From assembly GCA_000969725.1 (NCBI GenBank), contig JXSR01S003860.1: a DNA stretch of 40,839 nucleotides. The stretch is one strand, 5' to 3'. This DNA is from Ophiothrix spiculata (taxonomy: Eukaryota; Echinodermata; Ophiuroidea; Amphilepidida; Ophiotrichidae). Positions 32,101 to 40,839 of the stretch are shown here, one piece after another; positions within the stretch are counted from its first letter, which is position 1, and the number at the start of each line of letters is the position of its first letter. The notes under the pieces are model-generated. The model saw only the letters and a program-made list of their open reading frames with translations. It was not told the DNA's origin and ran no database searches. The translations under genes and the position numbers were made by a program.

Positions 32101-32807
32101 AGAAATTGTGTTTCAGAAATTAAACTCTCTACATATTGAAAACTTAGTGAAAGGTTTTTGACGCATTCAGGAGTTTTATGATCACTCAATAGTTTTCCCC
32201 CTGTCACGTCTTATCTCTCCTATTCCTTTTATCTGAAAACAAGGATAAAAAGTGATATGATATGATTAGATGTGATATGACGATGCAGAACCTGTCAGCT
32301 TATTTTTCAACCCCTTCCCCACATCAAACTGGCGTCTGATCTCAATACCCATTCATGTGTTTCCAGTAATAGTAATCAAAACGCGTTTAGGGGTAACATT
32401 TCAGACATAATAATGCATCTTTTGGTGCCATCAAACCGTCATTAATGATCATGATACGCATGTCACCCTAGTCTGCAGTATCATTTAATGAATCATTCAT
32501 GATTTATTAGCAAATACGGTTTTTAGACCCAAAATAGGCCAAGTGTAAAATTTACTAGGTATAAAATGAAACAAATTTGGAAAGAAGGGGATTACTCATT
32601 GGTTTTTGAATTTGTGTAATTGTTGAAATGAGAGCAATTTTGTGTTCAAGATATTAATTGGATTTTTCTTCATGGATTAACGCATCAATCCCAATTATCA
32701 AATATATGATATATATGAGGAAGTATATGGAAGCACTCCATATTTTTCCCCGAAGCACAAGTATTTAGTCTCAATTTCTTAGTGAAGAAAGGAGAAGGAA
32801 AAGAAGG
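29181..32807. other. Long AT-rich gene-free stretch
   Basis: About 3.6 kb with only short chance frames. No SINE head, long inverted repeat or exon recognised. It could be intergenic or a large intron. Confidence 0.45.
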
Positions 32808-33000
32808 TATCAGGACCCTTCTGTCATACCTTACTTTCGTTGATTTTTTTGTACAGGTTGTCATGAAGGTTAAAACATATCTCAAATGCAAACAATGGGA
32901 TGAGGTCTGCAAATTGTGCTATGTTTCATCAATAACAATGTTTATAACAACCTGTACAAAAATCACATTGGAAGCAAGACATGATTGGAAGGTCCTGATA
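32808..33000. mobile_element. Fold-back element with arms of about 57 bp
   Basis: Left 32808-32864 and right 32944-33000 are imperfect inverted repeats sharing TATCAGGACC and TTTTTGTACAGGTTGT. The outer flanks (AAGGAGAAGGAAAAG / CTTCCCTTTTCCTTTT) suggest the element may extend to about 32785-33067. Frames on both strands here are by-products of the symmetry. Confidence 0.65.
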
Positions 33001-33762
33001 TTTTTTTTTGAGGAAGGTCCAAAACTTGGTCAAAACATACATTTTTCACCTTCCCTTTTCCTTTTAAGGAGTCAGACTACAAACAAAAACAGTTATGAAA
33101 TTCATTACTACTTTTTTATCTTTTTTTTTTGAAAAATTACAAAATGATTTTTGACAAGAAATGGTTAGTTTAGTGATTTGCAGTTTACAAAAACTGTTTG
33201 TGGTGTAGCTTTAATATCTCATCAGTTGTATACAAATTCTAACTGCATTTACTCATGTAAAAAACAGTTGGTGATCTATCTTTCAACTTTCTCAAGGGTC
33301 AAGTAAGATCACATGGATATGGTGAGAATCAGTCTACAATTGCTTGGATTTCATCTCTATTTCAAAGAGATCAGAAGGTGTAGTTTTCACTCTATTGGGA
33401 GCCTATCCAATCTTAAAGAGATTGTCAGATTTGTTTACATTAGTAGCGACATCATCTGTTGTATTGGTGATCTTTCTGCTTTATGATCACAAATACCAGA
33501 TGATGATATCCTGGACTTCATTTGAACTCACTTCACTATAGAATCACTGAAAATTAAGAATCATATCTGATTTATGGAGTGAGGATATTCACACAAAGCA
33601 GCGTATCTCCTGAATTTTTACCAATTGGAATCTTTACAAATTCATTTCTGGATCATGAAAATTAAATCTATAGCATGCATCTGGAGGGGAAAAGTATTCA
33701 TATTGAGTTTGAACCTAGAATTGCAGTATTTGCAGCATGACCAAAGTAAATGGCCCAAATTC

Positions 33763-34133
33763 GGGAGGGGTACTTAGTACAGAAGTGATACTGGGATGTG
33801 CCGCAAACTTGGGTAGCAAAATCAGGCTCTCTGGTATGCCAATGGGTCCTTTTTATTTGCTAACTGGGGTATTTTGATGGGTCGAGTTTATCAAAAATTT
33901 TAAAAATCTGCACCAAAATGGCACACATTTTTGATGTTTTTCTAAAAACATTTCAACCAAAAATCAGAATTAGTGTAGTGGAAAATTTCAGTTTTTGTAT
34001 AAATTTGACTCAAATTTGGGCATTTGGTATATGGGTGGGTCCCTTTTTCTTGAAAATTGGTATATACATGGGTGGTACTTCACATTTTCTAGCGGCACAC
34101 CCCTACGTAAACCAAATATTAGTCCCCTCCCCC
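33763..34133. mobile_element. GC-ended repeat element with GGGAGGGG termini
   Basis: GGGAGGGGTACTTAGTAC (33763) and GGGATGTGCCGC are mirrored by GCGGCACACCCC and AGTCCCCTCCC ending near 34133. The interior has TGGGTCCTTTTT-type runs seen in related elements at 35150 and 38833. The frames at 33918-34303 lie inside or cross its end and are not genes. Confidence 0.6.
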
Positions 34134-34590
34134 AGAACCCAAACTGCTTGGCTGGCCATGATGTCAACTATTCATTTCCACTTCTCTTATACAATGCAGC
34201 ACATGCATATGATGTCACGCTCATTGTAATGAAATATCTTGTTTATTTTAATCCAAATGTCAAAATATCATTCAGAGATGTCACTTTTCAGAATTTTTCC
34301 TGATTTCCGGATTTTTTTAAAACTCCAAATTGACTATTTTTATTTATTTATTTTCAGCCATTTTCAACTTTTTTGCCAAAATTTATGCAAATTTTCAGGA
34401 TTTTTTGAAAGTTTCAGGATTTAGTAGTGATATTACAATACACAGTGACATCTGATTATTTAAAAATAAGTTTCAAAATCTATAATGTTTTACATAAGAT
34501 AAATACATATGGGGCAGGTAACTGTTAGAATATCAATCAATCATGGCAAACTATAGCGAAAACAAGAACCATCTCTTTCTCTGTGATATT

Positions 34591-34914
34591 TTAAGGGGCA
34601 ATTCATGATCCACTTTTCATCCTCAAGGTCACCTCTATCAAAATTGAGTTTTGTAGCTAGAGTGAATCCTTGACTGGTACGTGTATAATACAATCCCCAA
34701 ACCATTCTTTTAAATATGCTTGCATTTTTGAGAAAAATGGAAAAATGTATCATTTTCTAATTACTGTCAGGGTCCCAATAGTAATTAGAACACAGTAGCC
34801 TATGGGATTTTTAAAATACTGAAAAGCTTGTAACTTGAAAACGAATGGATGGAATCAATTGAAATTTTCAGCAAGCATTTACGCTGTACTCAGAATCATG
34901 AATTGCACCTTTAA
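34591..34914. mobile_element. MITE with TTAA ends
   Basis: TTAAGGGGCAATTCATGAT at 34591 is mirrored by ATCATGAATTGCACCTTTAA ending 34914. TTAA borders suggest a piggyBac- or Kolobok-type source. Non-coding. Confidence 0.7.
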
Positions 34915-35149
34915 AGTTAGGAGTGTAAGGTGAACTGAGGTCATGTTTGGCTGATTGAGGAATAAGGTCTTGGGGATGGGATAGATTTCATCTACATTGT
35001 CTGCAGGTCAGAGGTGTAGTCTCAGATCTATTGGGAGTTGCAAGCCTTCCAGCTATATGCACTATAAATAGACGCTATGTTTACAAAGTTATACCATACT
35101 GTTGTGCATATTGTATAAAAAGTAGGCTACTCATTTTGGGTAGGATTTT

Positions 35150-35476
35150 GAGGGGGGCACTCAACTTTGAAAGTGGTAGGCATGTCAGATACGAAAGTGA
35201 ACTGATTTTCTGTAAAAAATGGACCTTTGAAACTGATTTTGGGGGGTCTAGTGGACTGACATTTTGGCTAAAAATAGCCTTCTGAGCTGACAATTTTCGC
35301 ATTTCCTGATCAATATTTGAGCTAAAATTTAGTATTTTTCCTCAAAAAAGGGGTCTAAAGAATTGAATCATGCTGGAAATTGGGATCTACTGTGAGCGGC
35401 CTGCCGGTCTGAATAAGGGGTCTTTACCGCTGGACATAGGTATCCTGCTCGTAAGTATGAGTACCCCATGCCCCCC
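35150..35476. mobile_element. Diverged repeat element of the GGGGGGCACTCAACTTT type
   Basis: It starts GGGGGGCACTCAACTTTG (about 35152) and ends near TACCCCATGCCCCCCA (35476), with internal AAAAGGGGTCTAAAG and AAGGGGTCTTTACCG. The style matches the element at 38833-39429. Edges are approximate. Confidence 0.45.
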
Positions 35477-36408
35477 ATTTGAAATCAGGCAAGAATACCA
35501 TTTTGAAACACATGGAAATAGTATTATTTGCATTAAATGAATCAACAGTATTACTTTCATGAAGTGAGTAAGGTTTCAATGCATTTGAATTTAGAATTTA
35601 TTTACGCTATAAATTCACAATTTGGGACCTCGCCATGCTCAGGATTTGTAGGACATTTTCAAAGGAAGTTAGTGTTACTATTAGATGATTGAAGTAGCCT
35701 ATATAGAAATTCTATTGAATGGGTGAATTTCACAATTTTGGTCTTTACAAAACTGTAAGAAATATCTGCTTGGAGCAACCGACATAGCATGTGGAATTTC
35801 AGCTTGTTTGTAATGATCTCCAGTCATATTTAAATCTTGAGAAGTTGTCAAACCGTAGTGATGTTTCCAAACGATATCTTCACTTGCTTGATGCAAGCTG
35901 TATTGCGATTGATCTGACAAGAACTGCTCAGCTTGATTTCAAAATTTTTCTTCATAACCAGAAAAAAACCCAACCAATGTCACAAGTAGAACTTTAGCTG
36001 TGTTTTGATGTTTTAATTGATATCTTCAGATGACATTTGTGACAAGCAGACAATACTTCCACTTGTCAAACTCCAACTGACATTGCCAGTGGACTGGAAC
36101 AAATCACCTGAAATTTCAAAATTTAAATCTTAACAACCAGAAGAAGTTTCCAGTGAAGCAACTGACAGTGCGTCTACGGAAACACAAATTTCAGTTTGGC
36201 TGTGCATGATAATGGTATAGGCCTATTTGGATCTTGAGGTAATATAATGTTAATGTGACATCAGATGACATGTGACAGGTAGATTATTTCATCTTTAGTT
36301 GGAATAAATTGATGATTGTTAGTGTGTCTTCTCTGGTTTATTGTTTGACTTGGATATTAAGGCTATTACTATTTGGAAGTCCAGAAATGACCAAAAAGTG
36401 TGTGTGTG
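35477..36408. other. Non-coding stretch, nothing recognised
   Basis: Short frames only (for example 35791-35997), without splice or motif support. Confidence 0.4.
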
Positions 36409-36422
36409 TGGGGGGGGGGGGG
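36399..36422. repeat. GT dinucleotide and poly-G run
   Basis: Short GTGTGTGTGTG run followed by about 13 G, a simple repeat with G-quadruplex potential. Confidence 0.8.
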
Positions 36423-36680
36423 AAACATGTAAGGGCTGGTATCAGCAAGTATCAGCTAACCCAACTAAACAGAAAAACGATCCTGGAAAATACACGTACG
36501 TCATCAATATTGTCGATGCCAGATTTAATATTTTACCTAAAAGTTAAAAAATTTAGTTTACAAGTTTTTTATTGTAAGAAGTCTTGCTTTTCAGTTGTAA
36601 CTCATCAGATTGACTCTTCACTATTGAGATAAACTCCCATTGGAGAAGACAAGCTTTTAGCATTGTGTATCCAGCTGGTC

Positions 36681-36862
36681 TTTTTGTTTAATTTAGGGCA
36701 TTTAAAACAAGGCTTGCCAAATATAAATGCGCAGACACCGACCTTATCTTTTGTTTTATTTAGCATACTTAAAACAATGGTCCTGAAAATTGAACACAGA
36801 CATGGACCTGATCTTTTGTTTTCTTATGCATTTGATACCAGACATGGACCTGCAGACATCGA
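36681..36862 (+). repeat. Tandem repeat, period about 66 bp, three diverged copies
   Basis: Copies begin TTTTGTTT at about 36683, 36749 and 36814, with shared TTAAAACAA and AGACATGGACCTG blocks. Confidence 0.55.
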
Positions 36863-36934
36863 GGTACTGACAGATCATTGGTAGAACAAAGGCTATCTGA
36901 TATCTCTGATTAAGCAAGATGTGAAAGATACCCT

Positions 36935-37266
36935 AGAAGTGTTGACAACCTTCTCTATTCCGTTTAGTGCCTCCTTTCTGTAATCATGTAATGAGCTGAA
37001 TATTGATGACAAAGGAGACTCGACTAAGATGCACACGGCTGACTTTACTGCATGACTCCATCTCTTTTTAGTACACTTGACTGGCATTCCTTCGCCATCT
37101 CAAGAAGTGTTGAAAACCCTCTTCATTCCATTTAGTGCCTGCCACCATTTATCACTGAATGAGCTGTATTATTGATGACAATACTGACAGACTATGATGC
37201 ACATGGCTGACTTCCTGCATGACTATTTCTAGTAATATACATGGCTGACATTCTTTAACCATCTCC
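36935..37266 (+). repeat. Tandem duplication, about 165-bp units
   Basis: Unit 1 36935-37102 and unit 2 37103-37266 both start AGAAGTGTTGA and share TTTAGTGCCT, ATTGATGACAA and GGCTGACTT. The minus-strand frame at 36893-37087 is not conserved in unit 2. Confidence 0.75.
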
Positions 37267-37432
37267 AGCCATCAAATAAGTTCTGCATAAAATGTAGGTT
37301 ATGCCTCAAAGTAATTCAGTTCAATACGTTATTTATTCATGGAATTTAGCTGAAAGCATTTAAATTACCTTACCTTTCTTTGTCAGCATGCTTTGTGACT
37401 TTGCAAATTGAAGTTAATTTTTGTGTTCACAG

Positions 37433-37576
37433 ACATGTCCCTCCAATCCAACAAATATTGTCAAACAATCTTATGTTATGACAGGGTTTATTTCTGCAGC
37501 TTACCCAGGAGCAGGGATCAGTTTGATTGTTAAGCCTTTGAATGTATCCAAATATACATTGATTCAAGAAACAAAG
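37433..37576 (+). CDS. Possible internal coding exon, 144 nt
   Basis: Bounded by an acceptor TTTTTGTGTTCACAG and a donor ACAAAG|GTTAGC. It is exactly 48 codons, open in the phase-0 frame. The peptide contains YVMTGFISAAYPGAGISLIV followed by KPL, which reads like real protein. The GIS-L-x-x-KP stretch faintly recalls the segment before the first membrane helix of ionotropic glutamate receptors. That resemblance is weak and from memory. No neighbouring exon was recognised, so this could be an isolated exon, a pseudoexon or chance. Confidence 0.3.
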
Positions 37577-37680
37577 GTTAGCAATTTATTTTTTTCAATG
37601 ACAAGTCCTTTGCCTCCATGGAAAAGGTGCACATTTTACCTGAAATTTAAATCATAAAAAGGAGAGAATACAAACTACTA

Positions 37681-38215
37681 CTGTAAACGAGGTTATTTTC
37701 GCGAAGTTCGCGAATCAACATCTAACCGCAAATATAACACCTCACAAATACATTCATGTGCAGGTCTAGCCTATTTATTAAAGGTACATGGTCCGATTTT
37801 TAAAATTTTAGTTTTCTCTGTCATATGAAAGATCACCACTTAAGATGTTTCAATTTCAAATTTGAGTCAAATCGGAACAACCGTTTTGATTTTATGAGCA
37901 ATTTTATGTTTTCCATTAGCCTATTCTTTACTGTGTAAATAATATTATGGTTACCATAATATTAATAATTTTAACACATTTTCACTTATATCTCCAAAAC
38001 GTGACATGTTTCAGCTGTAAAATTTCACATGGGTAATGAGAAAAATACGAGGAATATTTTGGTACAAAAATCTCAGAAAGTTTGAAAAAATGTTAACCCA
38101 ATCGGACAGGGCTCCTTTAAATGAAGCTTTAAAACGATAATTTAACACGTCCGAAAAGGTCGGGATTGTCTGGTTTCGCGGAAAATTCTGCTTGCGAAAA
38201 TATTCCCATTTACAG
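37681..38215. mobile_element. Mariner-type MITE with CTGTAAA termini, carrying a nested element
   Basis: CTGTAAACGAGGTTATTTTC (37681) is mirrored by GAAAATATTCCCATTTACAG (to 38215), with TA on both sides (37679-37680, 38216-38217). CG-rich subterminal motifs (TTTCGCGAA) occur near both ends. Confidence 0.7.
37780..38117. mobile_element. MITE nested in the CTGTAAA element
   Basis: AAAGGTACATGGTCCGATT near 37780 is mirrored by AATCGGACAGGGCTCCTTT ending near 38117. The surrounding element is interrupted at this point, so this insertion is younger. Confidence 0.6.
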
Positions 38216-38783
38216 TAAGAAGATATTCTGGCAAAATAAGTCAACAAAAAACAAAGAAATATATAAGGAAAATATGCACTTGGTGCATTTCTATAGTTGA
38301 ACGGGAAACGTCTATGTTATTAGAAACTTCAGAGTGATCTTTTATTATCCTGCCTGTTTTTATGTTGAGTTTTTATGTCTGTTTATTTTGAATTCCCAGT
38401 ACAAGAAAAATAAGCCATCTACCTCTAGGGCAGTGTATAGTAAATATAATTTGTTGACAGCTGTTAAAAACATCACAACTCAAGTTTTCTTTCCTATTTT
38501 TTATTTTTTTCTTGCAGGCCTTGTTCTGATGCCTCTAGATAGATGAAGTGGATGTTGAAGTAAAACTCGAGGTAAGTTTGAAGTGATAAACTGATTTGGT
38601 TTGTCTCGATTTTTTCGCCATGTCTTTAGTGAATTTGTCTAGGAAATTTGTTTTCCCCCTTGTCTCTAAACTAATAAATATAAAAGCAATTTTGTTGGTA
38701 TGTGGGATGTTAATATGATTTGTAAAGCCGGACCAAGCTTGATGCTGAGGCGTTATATGGGTTGGAAACGTTTCTTTGGAGGC

Positions 38784-39083
38784 AAAATTTCAAATAATCA
38801 AATTTCAAACAGCTTGAGAGTTAAGTTTTTATGCCCGGGGAGGGGGGAGGGGGTGCACTCACATATGAAAGTGACACCGAGCACCTCGGAAGTAGGGGTC
38901 TTTGGTTGACAAATTGGTTCAAAAAAGGGGGTCTAAATTTCAAATAATCAAATTTCAAACAGCTTGAGAGTTAAGTTCTTATGCCCGGGGAGGGGCACTC
39001 GTATATGAAAGTGACACCGAACACCTCGGAAGTAAGGGTCTTTCATTGACAAATTGGTTCAAAAAAGGGGGTCTTTCAGTGAT
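38784..39083 (+). repeat. 150-bp tandem duplication spanning the left end of the element
   Basis: 38784-38933 and 38934-39083 are nearly identical, covering flank (TTTCAAATAATCAAATTTC) plus the first part of the element. The duplication therefore followed insertion. Confidence 0.8.
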
Positions 39084-39429
39084 AAAGTGCAAAAAATGGG
39101 GTCTTTGTGTGCAAAATTCATGAAATATAAGGGTCTGTCCAGGTCAAAATGGCCAAAAAATCAAAAAAAAAAATAGCGAAATTTACAACGAATTTACCAT
39201 GATTTTCGAAAAATTTCATCAAATTAAGAAAGTGTTGGGTCTTTCAGTGACAAAATTTGTTTAAGTGACAAAAGGATTTTTAGAAATAGGGGTTCATTGA
39301 GTGACAGTTGGTTAAATGGGTGGTTTTTCGGTGAGAGCGAGCAAAAAAAAAGAAGAAAAAAAAGAGTAGTGTCTTTTTAGTGGCACATGGCACACAACTC
39401 AAAGTTGAGTGCGCCCTCCCCTCCCGGGC
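38833..39429. mobile_element. Element with GCCCGGG-type TIRs and internal GGGTCTTTCAGTGA repeats
   Basis: GCCCGGGGAGGGG (38833) and GTGCACTCA are mirrored by GAGTGCGCCCTCCCC and TCCCGGGC ending 39429. TTTTAT borders both ends (possible 6-bp duplication). The interior repeats GGGTCTTT-x-x-GTGA and AAAAAAGGGGGTCT. No transposase. Confidence 0.65.
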
Positions 39430-40625
39430 TTTTATGCTGTTACTTTTTGTGTGCATGTTTGTCTCTTTTCGCAATATTGCAATGACATTTTTCTTTCAAC
39501 TGCAAAAAACCGTCATTTGTTGCTCTTAGGAAGCAGACAGCATTTGTTTCATTCCAATCGATAATTTAAAACAGAAGTTATGCTTTGTCAAATATTTGGA
39601 TGTTAAATTTGTGTGTCTGATTTCACAATTTTGTAAGCTACCTTCTAATAAAGCTATATTGAGTATTGTCCTTGATTTGCTTACTCAATCGTAACAATGT
39701 TAACTAATTTAAGTGTGCATTCATGCTGTCTTTTATCTATGCTGAAAAATGAACAAATTTGCTGAAAAAATAAGACAGACATAAATTTTCCAAGGTGACC
39801 CTTTTTTTATTCCATTCAGAAACACCCCTGCTTCTATTATGACCAATAATCATAACATTGGACCAGACAAATTCACCCTAATTTTTGATAAAACATAACT
39901 TTTGCTTGAAATGAAACAAACAGTATTTAAAAGTTCATTTTATGGACAATAAAATGCAACCTCTGCATCCTTTTTGACTATCCATTGAACCTACGAAATT
40001 TCACACAAGGGTTTATAGGTTTTTTTGGGGTGCCCCTGTATAAATCTAAAGTAGTGCACTAGCAGTACCACCTCGAAGGATTGTGAAGTTAGGTAATTAT
40101 TTTTTTTCCCAATAAAAATATATGCTATTTTAGCTAACCAATGTGCCTTAATTGTAATATAATCTAAAGCTTTTGTAGAATTAGGTCATACATCTGTCAA
40201 GGTGTTTGGAAGTAAGGATATATATTGTCATCAATTGTCAGTTTGTTTAAGGTACTGCCACTATTTGGCAACAATAAAGACAAAGCTTGGAAAGAAAAAC
40301 AAATATGCTATGTCTGTGGCAAAGTTTGTCACATAAAATGTAGATCTCGATGATTTTCTTTCATTTTAGTCAATTTGCACAGTTTCGAGCAACAGCTTTA
40401 AAGTTTGACATTTAATACAAGTCACTGAACAAAATCAGTTATACCCTTAGTTTTCATTGTCCAGACACATAAGCCTGATACCTTACAAGTTCTAAGCTCT
40501 ATTCAGTCCGTGCAAGGGTTAGGATTTTGGACTCTTTATTTTTTGAAAATAGGGACTTTGATTTTGTAATATTTGAGGAGATCGTTTTATTATGCATTGC
40601 AAGTTTTCAAATGTAGTAAAGTTGC
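39430..40625. other. AT-rich non-coding stretch
   Basis: No gene or complete element recognised. Confidence 0.4.
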
Positions 40626-40839
40626 AGTGGCGTAACCAGCCCCCCCCAAATGAAATCAAGAAAAGTGTTAAGGGCCCTGTCAACTCTTCATTTTCAAAAA
40701 TGGATTATGTACTGTAACTCAGCGACGGATGATTAAACCCAAATCAAAGTATACATTTCTATAAGTGGATTTGCATACTGAACATGATGGTCAGCTTATT
40801 TTTGGGCAAAAATGTGAAATTATTGATTTAAGGTCAAAA
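40626..40839. mobile_element. Likely left end of a MITE running off the window
   Basis: GCAGTGGCGTAACCAGCCCC at 40626 resembles a terminus common in marine invertebrate MITEs. The other end would lie beyond the window. Confidence 0.35.

Noticed and set aside
32685-33132. Overlapping frames on both strands
   Set aside because: They are by-products of the fold-back element at 32808-33000.
33344-33541. 65-codon hydrophobic frame, possibly a membrane exon
   Set aside because: No supporting splice pattern or motif; an overlapping frame looks equally protein-like, so there is no basis to choose.

Overview
This is a stretch of animal genomic DNA, AT-rich and crowded with short non-autonomous transposons. 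I infer a marine invertebrate, probably a deuterostome such as an echinoderm, hemichordate or cephalochordate. The reasons are GT-AG introns, tRNA-derived SINEs, many MITEs of types common in those genomes, and the protein family found. The species cannot be fixed from the sequence. There is no bacterial-style gene organisation, and most short ORFs are chance frames inside repeats.

The centrepiece is one intact three-exon gene on the plus strand (19781-24450; exons 19781-21089, 21956-22111, 23087-24450). The exons join in frame through two phase-1 GT-AG introns and encode 942 residues. The protein has an N-terminal Cys cluster, then a D...D...E layout that I align by eye with the RAG1 core/Transib type of DDE transposase. 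The landmarks are Asp369 in SGDKGG, Asp501 in GGDWEW, a CIHC knuckle, Phe-His in KFHML, and Glu902/Glu906 in MTEQVSES. A coiled-coil segment is inserted between the knuckle and the C-terminal part. The gene follows a TATA-less region with NRF1-, YY1- and TATCGATA-type motifs. A poly(A) signal overlaps its stop codon. About 500 bp downstream lies a scrambled inverted copy of part of exon 3.

Region by region: 1-9 kb holds a diverged direct duplication (118-1680 and 6330-8830), a tRNA-SINE with a reversed fragment of the same SINE, a MITE filled with telomere-like repeats, and fold-back elements. One MITE has its empty site preserved in the sister duplicate. 9.6-12.4 kb is a four-unit tandem array whose 32-nt hairpin core also occurs in the 1-9 kb duplicates. 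12.5-13.9 kb is a nested pair: an element with 8-bp target duplications inside a pogo/Tigger-like MITE. A CpG-rich island at 14.35-14.6 kb carries a YY1-like motif on a strong start codon and may be a promoter and first exon. 15-18.6 kb is MITEs, a reverse SINE and a degenerate satellite-like array built on ACAAATATATTTGT. 19.1-24.5 kb is the gene and its promoter. 25-40.8 kb is again MITEs and AT-rich DNA, with one possible 144-bp exon at 37433-37576.

No rRNA, CRISPR array or operon is present. The only tRNA-like sequences are SINE heads. No tools were run: every family name rests on motif recognition by eye, and edges of diverged repeats are approximate.
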